Positions 17,948 through 26,351 of a stretch of 64,000 nucleotides of DNA are shown here, piece by piece. A program made the position numbers and the translations under genes. The stretch's first letter is position 1; each line of letters starts with the position of its first letter. Below the pieces are notes generated by a model. The model saw only the letters and a program-made list of their open reading frames with translations, was not told where the DNA came from and made no database searches. Source of the stretch: DATKAB01 sp964542745 (GTDB taxonomy: Bacteria > Eisenbacteria > RBG-16-71-46); NCBI GenBank assembly GCA_964542745.1, contig CAZIVR010000002.1:1-64000 (forward strand). The letters run 5' to 3'.

Positions 17948-19113
17948 GCGGGCCCGCGAACGGCGGCGGGCCGGCGGCCGGCGCCGGAACCCCCGGCGCG
18001 GGCGGCGGCCCGCTGCGCGTGCTGCACGGCACCTACGAAATCGCCGGGCAGGGCATCATGCTGGCGCGCGCGCTGCGCGCGGTGGGCGTGGAGGCCGACG
18101 CGCTGGGCTACCGCGTGGACTGGGACGGCCGGAAGCCCGACCTGATCGTGGACCTCGACCGGCACCGCACGCCGATCGGGCGGCTCGGCTCCATGGCCGG
18201 GGCGTTCGCGCGGTTCGCCCCCCGCTACGACCTCTTCCATTTCCACTTCGGCACGAGCTTCTTCTACGTGGCCCCCCGGGAGCGCGAGCACGCGCTGCGC
18301 GGCCACTGGGACCTGCCCTGGCTGCGCTCGATGGGCAAGCGGATCGTGTTCCACTTCCACGGCTGCGAGATCCGGAACCGGGAGCACATGCGCGCGACCC
18401 ACGCGCTCGCGGCCTGCACCGAGTGCGATCCGTTCTGCCGCCCGTGGCACCAGCGCTGGCTGGCGGAACAGGCGAAGCGCTACGCGGACCGGGTGTTCTT
18501 CTCGACCCTCGACCTCGCCGAGTCGGTGCCCGGGGGCGTGCACCTGCCGCTGGCCATGGACGTGGAACGCTGGAGCCGCGCGGCCGACGCGTTTCCGCTT
18601 CCCGCGTTCGACCGGCGTGACGGGGTGAACGGCCCGGTGGTGATCGCGCACGCGCCGACCAACCGGCTGATCAAGGGCACGCGCCACGTCGAGGCCGCGG
18701 TGGCGGCGCTCAGGGCCGAGGGGCTCGACGTCGAGTTGCGGCTCATCGAGAAGCAGCCGTGGGAAACGATGCCCGAGTTCCTGAGCGGCGCCGACATCCT
18801 GGTGGACCAGCTCATGATGGGCTGGTACGGGCTGCTCGCGATGGAGGGCATGGCCGAGGGCCGCGCCGTGGTCGCGCACCTGCGCGCGGATTTCGCGGAG
18901 CGCCTGCGCGGCTGCCCGGTCGTGGACGCGACGCCGGCCACGATCACCGACGTGTTGCGCGCGCTGGTGCGCGATCCCACGCGCCGCGCCATGCTCGGCG
19001 CGGCGGGCCGCCGCTACGTGAGCGAGCACCACGACCTGCCGGTGGTGGGCGCGCGGCTGCTGGCCGAGTATCGCGCGGTGCTCGGCGCCGCGCCCGCGGC
19101 GGCAGGCACGTGA
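17944..19113 (+). CDS. Family-4-type glycosyltransferase
   Basis: The protein has 389 residues from the ATG overlapping the PHP stop. The GT-B fold is visible: N-terminal L-R-V-L-H-G-T-Y-E-I-A-G-Q-G, F-H-F-H-F-G-T, and V-F-H-F-H-G-C-E-I-R. The C-terminal half has I-A-H-A-P-T-N-R-L-I-K-G-T, then D-I-L-V-D-Q and G-L-L-A-M-E-G-M-A-E-G, the donor-binding E-x7-E region. Four Cys cluster at residues ~145-165 (H-G-C, A-A-C-T-E-C, F-C), possibly metal-binding. It probably transfers a sugar in the same surface-polymer pathway as its neighbours. Confidence 0.88.
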   Translation: MSGPANGGGPAAGAGTPGAGGGPLRVLHGTYEIAGQGIMLARALRAVGVEADALGYRVDWDGRKPDLIVDLDRHRTPIGRLGSMAGAFARFAPRYDLFHFHFGTSFFYVAPREREHALRGHWDLPWLRSMGKRIVFHFHGCEIRNREHMRATHALAACTECDPFCRPWHQRWLAEQAKRYADRVFFSTLDLAESVPGGVHLPLAMDVERWSRAADAFPLPAFDRRDGVNGPVVIAHAPTNRLIKGTRHVEAAVAALRAEGLDVELRLIEKQPWETMPEFLSGADILVDQLMMGWYGLLAMEGMAEGRAVVAHLRADFAERLRGCPVVDATPATITDVLRALVRDPTRRAMLGAAGRRYVSEHHDLPVVGARLLAEYRAVLGAAPAAAGT

Positions 19114-20588
19114 GCGTCCTCTTCGTCCACGACGCGCGCGGCTGGGACGATCCGCGCGTGCGCTGGACGGTGGCGGCGATCGCACCGCTCCTGGACGCCC
19201 CGTGGCGCGAGGCGCGCGCCGGAGCGGGGGCGGCGCGGCCGGGCGAGATCGCCGTCTACGTCGGCAACCCCGACCACGCGCCCGAAGACGCGGCGGTCGT
19301 GATCCCGCTGCGTTCGTGGACCACCTGGAGCGCGGCGTGGCTCGAGCGCCTTTCGTTCGACGGCGCGCCGCTCGCGGCCCCGGGCCCCATCGAGCCGCCG
19401 ATCGCTCCGCGCGACCTGCCGCCCCAGTGGCTGCCCGCCGTGTGGCACGCGATGTCGCGCGAGGAGGAGCGCGAGGATCCGCGCCGCGACCAGTGGGGCT
19501 GCTTCAGCGGCGCGACCACGCGTCTGGCCGGGATCGGGCTGCTCGAGACGCCGTGGGTGAACCTCTCGGTTGCGGCCCTGCGGCGCCGGCTCGACGCCGC
19601 GGCCGCCGCGCGCGGCGCCACGCTCGAGCGCGTGCCGCGCTGGAAGGGTGGCGCGCGCTTCGCGGTGGCGCTCTCCCACGACGTGGACGACGTGCTCCTG
19701 CGCTCGGCGCGGCAGGCGCTGCGGCTGCTGGGCACCGGCCGGAGCCCGCGCTCCTACGGCGTGCGCGGCGGGCTCACCGCGCTGGCCCGCGCGCTGGTCC
19801 CGGGCGGACGCGACCCCTACGCGCAGTTCGAGCGCTGGGCCGAGGAGGAATCGCGGCGGGGTTTCCGTTCCACGTTTTTCGTGTTCGCGCGGCCGCAGCG
19901 GGCGCACGAGTTCGACGCGACGTACGTGCTCTCGGACCGGGTGCCGTTCGAGGGGCGGCGCCCCAGGGTCGGCACGATGTTCCGCGCGCTCGCGGGCGCG
20001 GGCTTCGAGGTCGGGCTCCACGGCAGCTACGAAAGCTGGCGCGATCCGGAAGCGCTCGCCGGGCAGCGCGAGGCGCTGGCCGCCGCCACCGGGCAGACGG
20101 TCGTCTCCACGCGCCAGCACTTCCTGCGGCTCGACGTGGGCGCCACGTGGGCGGCGCAGCGGAGCGCGGGGTTCACAACGGACGCCACCCTCGGTTACAA
20201 CGAGGCGGTCGGATTTCGGGCCGGGATCGCCGCGCCGTTCAAGCCGTGGATCGCGGGGGCGGGCGCGGGCGCGGGTGGCGCGGACCTTCTGGAAGTCCCG
20301 CTCACGCTGATGGACGGCGCGCTGTTCCGGGGCATGGGGCTCGACCGCGACGCCGCGATCGCGCGAACCCTCGCGCACCTCGAGGCGGTCGAGGCCGCCG
20401 AGGGGATGGCCGGCCTGCTGTGGCACCCGAACGCGGCGGCCGAGCCGCACTTCCCCGGATGGTGGGACTGCTTCGTGGCCGCGCTCGACCACCTCGCCAC
20501 GCGCGGCGCGTGGGTCACGAGCGTCGGGGAGATCGCCGCGTGGTGGCGGGAGCGGGAGGAGAGGCTCGGGGGGAGGAACGATCCATGA
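19110..20588 (+). CDS. Polysaccharide deacetylase (NodB-like) protein
   Basis: The protein has 492 residues from a GTG overlapping the previous stop (GTGA). The ~180-residue N-terminal part is not recognised. The NodB homology region follows: F-A-V-A-L-S-H-D-V-D-D-V supplies the catalytic Asp pair, G-L-H-G-S-Y-E-S-W the metal-binding His, and L-L-W-H-P-N near residue 440 the general-acid His. Such enzymes remove N- or O-acetyl groups from glycans. There is no signal peptide, so it would act in the cytoplasm on a precursor, consistent with the operon. A Gly/Ala run sits near residue 390. Confidence 0.82.
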   Translation: MSVLFVHDARGWDDPRVRWTVAAIAPLLDAPWREARAGAGAARPGEIAVYVGNPDHAPEDAAVVIPLRSWTTWSAAWLERLSFDGAPLAAPGPIEPPIAPRDLPPQWLPAVWHAMSREEEREDPRRDQWGCFSGATTRLAGIGLLETPWVNLSVAALRRRLDAAAAARGATLERVPRWKGGARFAVALSHDVDDVLLRSARQALRLLGTGRSPRSYGVRGGLTALARALVPGGRDPYAQFERWAEEESRRGFRSTFFVFARPQRAHEFDATYVLSDRVPFEGRRPRVGTMFRALAGAGFEVGLHGSYESWRDPEALAGQREALAAATGQTVVSTRQHFLRLDVGATWAAQRSAGFTTDATLGYNEAVGFRAGIAAPFKPWIAGAGAGAGGADLLEVPLTLMDGALFRGMGLDRDAAIARTLAHLEAVEAAEGMAGLLWHPNAAAEPHFPGWWDCFVAALDHLATRGAWVTSVGEIAAWWREREERLGGRNDP

Positions 20589-21031
20589 CGATGAAGCGCG
20601 CGAGGGCGGGCGGCCGCAAGGCGAAGCCGGCAAGCCTGCGCGGGAAACCCCGCCGTGACGCCTCGTTCATCGCATTCGTGAGCGAACAACTCTCGTCACT
20701 CGGCGGGGTTCGTGCGAAGAGCATGTTCGGCGGGCACGGGTTCTACGCGCGCGACCTGTTCTTTGCGGTGGCCGACGAGGGTCGCCTCTACTTCAAGGTG
20801 GACGACGGCACGCGGCCGAGATACGAATCGCGCGGCATGGGGCCGTTCACCCCCGCGCCCTCGATGGTGATGAAGGGCTACTACGAGGTGCCGCTCGACG
20901 TGCTCGAGGATGCCGCGGAACTCACGCGCTGGGCGCGGGAGGCGTGCGAGGTGGCGCGCAAGGCGGCGGGGATGAAGGGGAGAACTCCCTCCAGGCCGTC
21001 GCGGGCACCCCGAGGTCGCGGGCCGTCCTAG
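20585..21031 (+). CDS. TfoX N-terminal-domain protein
   Basis: The protein has 148 residues, with its ATG overlapping the deacetylase stop. After a basic leader of about 25 residues comes the TfoX_N domain: F-I-A-F-V-S-E-Q-L, V-R-A-K-S-M-F-G-G-H-G-F-Y, then Y-F-K-V-D-D-G-T-R-P-R-Y and M-K-G-Y-Y-E-V-P. Only the N-terminal half of competence regulator TfoX is present, a common stand-alone form of unknown role. It ends the operon. Its TAG shares the palindrome CTAG with the stop of the convergent NHL gene. Confidence 0.85.
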   Translation: MTMKRARAGGRKAKPASLRGKPRRDASFIAFVSEQLSSLGGVRAKSMFGGHGFYARDLFFAVADEGRLYFKVDDGTRPRYESRGMGPFTPAPSMVMKGYYEVPLDVLEDAAELTRWAREACEVARKAAGMKGRTPSRPSRAPRGRGPS

Positions 21032-21987
21032 CGGGCCGTCGTGTCGCCTCGATAGAGCGACTTCACCCGGCCCCAGCTGGTCTTCTGGGTCGGAACTGCA
21101 AGGACGACGTCGAGAACCCGGATGAGGCCGTTTCCGTAGTCGGCGATGTAGTACCTCGCCTCGCTGGGCGAATAGAGGATGGCGGACGGGTAGCTGAACC
21201 GCGCCGCGGCCGGCGCCCCGTTGGTCGTGCCCCCGACTTGATAGGCGCCCGCGTACAGGTAATGCGTCCCGTCCGGTCTGAGGATGCGAAGCGTGCAGTC
21301 GTTGTAGGTCGTGACGATCCAGCCGCCTTCCACCCAGCGCGTCATGCCCACGACCGAGCCGATGTCCACCGCGAAGAGCGTGATCGGGGAACCTCCCGGG
21401 CCGATCCGATGGATGTCGTTGGTGTTGAAGTCGCCCGCGAACAAGCTGCCGTCGGGGTCCGCGTAGAGCATCGTGAGCCGGACGCCGGGCACCTGGGTGA
21501 CGTAGGTGCTCACGGTGCCGTCGGGGGCGATCTTCAGGATCTTCCGGGTGGCGTATTCGCCGACGTAGATGTTGCCGGCGGCGTCGCGGGTCACGGAGTG
21601 GGGATTCGAAGGGGTCGCGAACACGGAGGCGACTCCCGCCGGCGTGATGCTGTGGAGCTTGTGGACGTAGTCGGCCACGACGAGGTTTCCGGAGTTGTCG
21701 AACGCCATATCGATCGGATCGCTGAGCCCGTCGGCCGAGTTCGCGAAAACGGTGGCCGCGTTGCTCGGCGGGCTGTAGAGGCGGATGTTGCCCTGCCCGG
21801 AGGGTCCCCCTGAAACGAGCACACCGCGCGAGGAGGCATAGAGCCTTCCGGACGCATCCATCGCGAGCCCGCGGACCGCGGGGATGCTCGCAAAGGTCGA
21901 GACGGACCCCATCTGCGCGATCGCCGGCAGCGAGGTGAGGAGCAGGAGCAGCGAGGCGAGGCTGGCGGCGGGAACCATGCGGCGCAT
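21028..21987 (-). CDS. Exported NHL-type beta-propeller with C-terminal SWG tag
   Basis: The protein has 319 residues, starting M-R-R-M-V-P-A, with a classic signal peptide ending P-A-I-A. About six propeller blades follow. Each has the NHL-like pattern G-L-A-M-D-A-S-G-R-L-Y-A, P-I-D-M-A-F-D-N-S-G-N-L-V-V-A-D, or V-T-R-D-A-A-G-N-I-Y-V-G. The fold usually binds proteins or ligands or acts as a lactonase-like scaffold. The end contains S-W-G-R-V-K-S-L-Y-R (codons 21049-21078) followed by six further residues, so this copy of the tag is not strictly terminal. Cys is scarce. The start upstream of M-R-R-M lies in sequence without coding signal. Confidence 0.85.
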   Translation of the reverse strand: MRRMVPAASLASLLLLLTSLPAIAQMGSVSTFASIPAVRGLAMDASGRLYASSRGVLVSGGPSGQGNIRLYSPPSNAATVFANSADGLSDPIDMAFDNSGNLVVADYVHKLHSITPAGVASVFATPSNPHSVTRDAAGNIYVGEYATRKILKIAPDGTVSTYVTQVPGVRLTMLYADPDGSLFAGDFNTNDIHRIGPGGSPITLFAVDIGSVVGMTRWVEGGWIVTTYNDCTLRILRPDGTHYLYAGAYQVGGTTNGAPAAARFSYPSAILYSPSEARYYIADYGNGLIRVLDVVLAVPTQKTSWGRVKSLYRGDTTAR

Positions 21988-22157
21988 GAGGGGCTCCTCG
22001 GACGTGGATGAGCGGGCGTCCGAAGCACGCGGGCGGCCGCACGGTGCGGGAACTGCGGGAAATGCCGCCAAAAGCGTACCACCAGCCCGGGGGCGGAAGT
22101 CACGGAAAAACGACCGGCGTTCCCCCTTGCCAACCCGGCAGGTGGATCGCCCCGCGG

Positions 22158-24512
22158 TCAGAACCCCACCGTCACCTCGCCCATGACCGCCCGCTCCGCG
22201 GCCGGAATCATTTCTGCATAGCGCACGCCGCCCCACGTGTAGCCGTAGCCGCCGGCCGAGTAGAGGTGGTTGCCGGCGTTGAGAACCCGCAGCGTGAGCC
22301 CGACCTTCGATCCTCCGGCCGCGAAGCGCGCGCCGCAGGCGAGGTCGAGCACGGTGCGCGGCGCGAGGCTCCGCTCGGCGCTCTCGGTGTTGTCGAGGTG
22401 GATGCGCCCGGCATGGCGCCCCGCGGCCTCGCCCCAGAAGCGACGGTCCCCGACCCTGAGTGAGGCGTTGGCCATCGTCGCGGGGAACAACGCGAGCGAG
22501 TTGCCGTCCAACCGGTGCGGCGTGCCGAGGTCGTCGTATTCCACGTAGTCCACGAAGTGGTTGTCGCTGAGGGTGGCGTTGGCCTCGAGCGCGGCGCGCA
22601 GGTCGCCGCGCAAGGTGGCGGTGGCGCGGCCGGCGAGTTCCAGCCCCTGGTGGATCGAGCGCGCGGCGTTGGCGACCTGCGGGTAGCCGAGGTTCAGGTC
22701 GAACTGCCCCGCATCCACCAGCTCGTCGCGGAAGTCCATGCGAAACGCGTTGGCGACGAGCGACACGCCGTCGCGCTCCCACGAGGCGCCGAGTTCCCAG
22801 TCCTGCACGCGCTCGGGGCGGATGAGCGGATCCACCCATCGCCCGGTCGCGGGGTCCACGCGCGCGAAGCGCGGCAGGTTGCCGGCGCCCTCGGCGTCGT
22901 AGAGGTTTCGGAACGAGGGCTCGCGGCGGGTCTGCGCCCACGACGCGAACGCCCGAAGCCCGGCCACCGGCGGACGCCAGGTGACGCCGAGCCGCGGGAT
23001 GAAGAAGTCGTACTTCTGCTCGAACGAGAGCCCGTCGAAGCGGTCGCGGCGCATGGAGTACGACTGGTGCCGCCACGCGGCGTCGGCGGTCACCGTCCAT
23101 TCGGGGCGCGGACTCCACTCCTCGCGCGCGTAGAGCCCCGCGGAGAGCGTCTGCGGGTGGTAGTCGTAGTAGGCGAGGTCGGGGGGCGTGCCCGGCGGGA
23201 GCGGCGCGCCGAACGTCACCTCGCCGAAATGGCGCCCGTCGTGGCCGCGCAGCTCGCCTCCCACCGTGAGCGTGCCGCCCGCGTGGCTCCACGAGGCGCG
23301 CGGCACCCAGCCGTAGTGCCGGTTCACCACGGTGCGGCGGCGTACGAGGTCCAGGGCGAGCAGCAGGAAGCGGCCGCTCCCGTCCTGCGCGAGCGAGCCG
23401 TCCGCGTTCTGCGAGTAGTAGTCGCGCGGGGCGAGCGTGGAGTCGCGCGTGAACCACCGGGGGAGCCGGTAGGCGCCGAGCAGCTCGCCGATCCGCCGCT
23501 CCTCGTAGAAGCCCTTGCCGTCGAACCAGAAAAGCGTGTGGGTGAGCGCCAGCCGGTCGGAGGGCGACCAGCTGTGGACCAGCTCGTAGTGCGGCTCGAA
23601 GAAGTGGTCGCGCTCGTTCGGGTAGGTGAGGGGATTGAACCGGCGGTTCTGCGCCAGGGCCTCCGGGGAGAGGCCGTAGTAGGAGAGGTGCGTCTCCTCG
23701 GGGCCTCCATAGAGGTTCGCCTGCAGGGAGTGCCGGCCGGACACCCGCCGCGCCGAGATCGTGTAGGACCAGAGCCTGGACCACGACTGCTCGCGGTAGC
23801 CGAAACTCTCGACCCGCGAGTAGCGGCCGTACAGGTTCCAGCCGCCGGCGAGGTCGCCCGAGTTGGTCTCGACCGAGACGCGCTTGGTCTCGAACGAGCC
23901 GTAGCCCACCGTGACGCGCTGCTCGGGGGCGCGCGTGAAGGGCGAGGTGACGAGGTGGACGCTCCCGCCCACCGCGGCCGCGCCGTAGAGCGCCGCACCC
24001 ACCCCGCGCTGCACCGTGACCTCCGCGGTCGAGGCCAGCAGGTCGGGATGATTGATCCAGTAGACCTCGTGCGACTCGGGGTCGTTCAGGGGCACGCCGT
24101 TCACGAGCACGCTGATGCGGCGCTGTGGGAAGCCGCGGATCGAGAGGTACGAGTAGCCGACGCCGTTGCCCGCGTCGGAGTAGGCGTAGGCGCCGGGCAG
24201 GGTGGCGAGCGCCATGGGCGTGTCCTGCCCCCAGTTCCGGTCCAGCGCCTGCTCGCGCGAGAGCGTGGTGCGCGCGACCGGCGAGACGGGGGAGAAGCGC
24301 GTGGTGCTGACTTCCACCGGCGGCAGCGTCACCACGCGCGGGAAGGTGTCGGTGGCGGCGCCGGCGGCGGTGAGGGCCGCCGCGCCGGGTGAGGCGGAAT
24401 TCGCGGCCGCCGGCCGCGCGGAGTCCGCGGCCACGGGCGTGGCGACAAGCGCCGCGACCAACGCGACGAGGGGCGCGGCGGGGATCGGCATTCCTGCGGG
24501 GGCGCGATTCAT
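22158..24512 (-). CDS. TonB-dependent outer-membrane receptor, predicted thiamine uptake
   Basis: The protein has 784 residues with a signal peptide (L-V-A-A-L-V-A-T-P-V-A-A-D) and a low-complexity Ala/Ser stretch. The plug domain has V-E-V-S-T-T-R-F, Y-S-Y-L-S-I-R-G-F-P-Q-R-R-I-S-V-L-V-N-G and V-Q-R-G-V-G-A-A-L-Y-G-A-A-A-V-G-G. A ~600-residue 22-strand barrel ends in G-E-V-T-V-G-F. It would import a scarce substrate across the outer membrane using TonB/ExbBD, which are not in this window. It is cotranscribed with an SSS transporter behind a TPP riboswitch, so thiamine or a precursor is the inferred substrate. Its start overlaps the transporter stop by four bases. Confidence 0.88.
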   Translation of the reverse strand: MNRAPAGMPIPAAPLVALVAALVATPVAADSARPAAANSASPGAAALTAAGAATDTFPRVVTLPPVEVSTTRFSPVSPVARTTLSREQALDRNWGQDTPMALATLPGAYAYSDAGNGVGYSYLSIRGFPQRRISVLVNGVPLNDPESHEVYWINHPDLLASTAEVTVQRGVGAALYGAAAVGGSVHLVTSPFTRAPEQRVTVGYGSFETKRVSVETNSGDLAGGWNLYGRYSRVESFGYREQSWSRLWSYTISARRVSGRHSLQANLYGGPEETHLSYYGLSPEALAQNRRFNPLTYPNERDHFFEPHYELVHSWSPSDRLALTHTLFWFDGKGFYEERRIGELLGAYRLPRWFTRDSTLAPRDYYSQNADGSLAQDGSGRFLLLALDLVRRRTVVNRHYGWVPRASWSHAGGTLTVGGELRGHDGRHFGEVTFGAPLPPGTPPDLAYYDYHPQTLSAGLYAREEWSPRPEWTVTADAAWRHQSYSMRRDRFDGLSFEQKYDFFIPRLGVTWRPPVAGLRAFASWAQTRREPSFRNLYDAEGAGNLPRFARVDPATGRWVDPLIRPERVQDWELGASWERDGVSLVANAFRMDFRDELVDAGQFDLNLGYPQVANAARSIHQGLELAGRATATLRGDLRAALEANATLSDNHFVDYVEYDDLGTPHRLDGNSLALFPATMANASLRVGDRRFWGEAAGRHAGRIHLDNTESAERSLAPRTVLDLACGARFAAGGSKVGLTLRVLNAGNHLYSAGGYGYTWGGVRYAEMIPAAERAVMGEVTVGF

Positions 24513-26014
24513 GTTTGGAGTCCTTTGCGCAGCGCCAGCCCGGCCGCGTAGATCGCGAGCGACGTCGCGAGGCCGGCGTAGATGGGTTCGAGCGAAAGCG
24601 GGTAGCGATGGCGCGGATCGAGCTGATGCGCGACCACCCACCCGAGGGAGACGAAGAACGGCAGGGCCATGGCGGCCAGCGTCCAGCGCGGCGCGAGCCG
24701 CGCGCGTCCGAGCAGCGCGGTCGCGACCGGCAGGAGCAGGGCGGGCGTCGTGATCGAGCCCAGGTCGTGCCACAGCCCGATGACGCTCTGCCGCGCGAGC
24801 GCGAGGGCCGCGGCGAACGCCGCGGCGATCCACAGGCCCCGGCGCGACCAGCGCACGATCAGCGGATCGTCGGGCCCCGCGGGTTCCGCGTCCTCCGCGC
24901 CACCCGCGCCCGCGTCCGGGTCGGGCCCGCCCGCGTCCACGACCGGAGCCGGCGCGCTCGCCGCTCCGGTGGCCCCACGCGACGTCCCGGCGCGCATCCG
25001 CCACACGAGGTCGCGGCCGATGGTGGTGGCGGCGATGAAGCCGTAGGAGTCCACCGTGCTCATCACGGTCGCGATCATGGCGAGGTAGAAGAGGCCGAGC
25101 GCCACCGGCGGCAGGGTCACGCGCGCGAGTTCCGGGAACGCGAACACCGGGTCGGCGAGGCCGGGGAGCAGCGCGCGCGCGTAGAGCCCGGCGGTGGTGG
25201 TGAGGAGGTCGAACACCACCCAGCAGGCGATCGCCCACAGCATGCCGCGCTTCGCCACCGCCGGGTCCTTCGCGGCGTAGGCGCGCTGCCAGAAGCCCGG
25301 GTCCACCAGCGCCGAGAGCGCGATGAAGTACCAGACGAGGATCGCCGCGGGCCCGTTGCCGCCGTGCCACACGAAGTGGGTCTCGGGCACGCGCGCGTGG
25401 AGGAACGAAGGCCCGCCGTGCCGCGCGAGGAGGAAGCCCACGAGCAGGAAGAACCCGAGGTACATGAGCACGAACTGCACCTGCTCGGTGAACACCACGG
25501 TGCGCAGGCCCCCCCGGTGCACGTAGAACACCGAGAGCAGCGCGGCGGCGAGCACGCAGGGCGCGAGCGGCAGCCCGAACATGGCGGAGAACAGCGTGCC
25601 GAGCATGAGCACGTAGGCGGCGGGCGCGGTGGTCACGAACACGGCGAGCGCGCCCGCCAGCGCCGGGCCGCGGCCGTAGTGGCGCTCGAGCAGGTCGGGG
25701 ATCGTGACGAGCCGCGACTCGCGCGCGCGCCTCGCGAAGAACACCGCGAAGAGCAGGGCGCCCAGGTAGTAGGGAACGCCGAACACCAGCCAGTTGGCGA
25801 TCCCGTAGCGCCAGGTGTACTCGCCCACGCCGAGGATGCCGCCGTACCAGGTGGTGACGAGCGTGGCCACCAGCGCCGGCAGCGTGACGCGCCGGCCGGC
25901 GAGCAGGTACTCGACGGCGCCGTCGCGCGCCGCGGGCCGGCGCAGCCAGACGGCGGCGAGGAACGCGAAGTAGAGCGCGATCAACGCCCAGTCGAGCGGA
26001 CTGGTGCTGAACAT
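24509..26014 (-). CDS. Sodium:solute symporter (SSS family), predicted thiamine/HMP transporter
   Basis: The protein has 501 residues and about 13 hydrophobic helices. SSS signatures are V-T-L-P-A-L-V-A-T-L-V-T-T-W-Y-G-G-I, Y-L-G-A-L-L-F-A-V-F-F-A-R-R, and a core near A-A-Y-V-L-M-L-G-T-L-F-S-A. I chose M-F-S-T-S-P as the start because an AGGGG box lies 8-12 bases upstream. A longer start at 26140 is excluded, since the riboswitch terminator at 26104-26130 would lie inside it. Rodionov and colleagues described THI-element-controlled SSS transporters (ThiV). The riboswitch here makes the same role likely, with thiamine or its pyrimidine precursor as substrate. Confidence 0.85.
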   Translation of the reverse strand: MFSTSPLDWALIALYFAFLAAVWLRRPAARDGAVEYLLAGRRVTLPALVATLVTTWYGGILGVGEYTWRYGIANWLVFGVPYYLGALLFAVFFARRARESRLVTIPDLLERHYGRGPALAGALAVFVTTAPAAYVLMLGTLFSAMFGLPLAPCVLAAALLSVFYVHRGGLRTVVFTEQVQFVLMYLGFFLLVGFLLARHGGPSFLHARVPETHFVWHGGNGPAAILVWYFIALSALVDPGFWQRAYAAKDPAVAKRGMLWAIACWVVFDLLTTTAGLYARALLPGLADPVFAFPELARVTLPPVALGLFYLAMIATVMSTVDSYGFIAATTIGRDLVWRMRAGTSRGATGAASAPAPVVDAGGPDPDAGAGGAEDAEPAGPDDPLIVRWSRRGLWIAAAFAAALALARQSVIGLWHDLGSITTPALLLPVATALLGRARLAPRWTLAAMALPFFVSLGWVVAHQLDPRHRYPLSLEPIYAGLATSLAIYAAGLALRKGLQT

Positions 26015-26103
26015 GAAGTCATCCCCTGCGGGGGCGCTTCGTGGGAGGGCTGGGCCGGCCGCCCGGCCGCGCCGGGGCGGCTCCCAGGCCGCGCGCCTCC
26101 ACG

Positions 26104-26130
26104 AAAAAAGCCGCCCGCGTGAGGGACGGC
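26104..26130 (-). terminator. Intrinsic terminator of the TPP riboswitch
   Basis: On the minus strand a GC-rich stem (26130-26123 with 26116-26110, one bulged base) is followed at once by six U (26109-26104). It sits between the aptamer and the transporter start, as expected for a transcription-attenuating expression platform that ends the leader when TPP is bound. Confidence 0.85.
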
Positions 26131-26159
26131 TGGAAGGCAACCGGAGAGCTCGCCTGTCT

Positions 26160-26248
26160 TCGCCGTTTCCCTACGCTGGTGTCAACCAGTTCAGGTTCGA
26201 AGGGTGTGCTCTCAGGCCGGCGGTGTTCCGCAGGCCACCCCTAACGAC
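26160..26248 (-). promoter_or_regulatory. TPP (THI-element) riboswitch aptamer
   Basis: Read on the minus strand, the conserved THI-box elements appear in order: AGGGGTG at the 5' side, the C-T-G-A-G-A core, ACCCTTCGAACCTGA, then TGACACCAGCGTAGGGA. These are the pyrimidine-sensing and pyrophosphate-sensing arms of the thiamine-pyrophosphate aptamer. The variable P3-like arm is short. It lies 146 bp upstream of the SSS gene and would switch off both transporter genes when TPP is plentiful. Confidence 0.93.
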
Positions 26249-26305
26249 GCGCGCCGCAAACGGCGCGACGGGGCGGAGACTGCGTCACTCGGGGCCGAAG
26301 CGCAA

Positions 26306-26336
26306 GCCGGGCCGGGGCGGCGTGCCCCGGCCCGGC
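26306..26336 (-). terminator. Strong hairpin ending the upstream exported-protein gene
   Basis: A perfect 13-bp inverted repeat (26306-26318 and 26324-26336) with a five-base loop lies 16 bases past the stop of the minus-strand gene ending at 26352. The following minus-strand sequence has only short T runs. It separates that gene from the riboswitch transcription unit. The rest of 26249-26305 shows no gene; a promoter for the riboswitch must lie there, but no clear boxes can be read. Confidence 0.65.
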
Positions 26337-26351
26337 GCGCGGCCCGCGAGA

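Noticed and set aside
26014..26140. A longer start (26140) for the SSS transporter
   Set aside because: It would translate through the riboswitch terminator and give a basic leader. The ATG at 26014 has a ribosome site.
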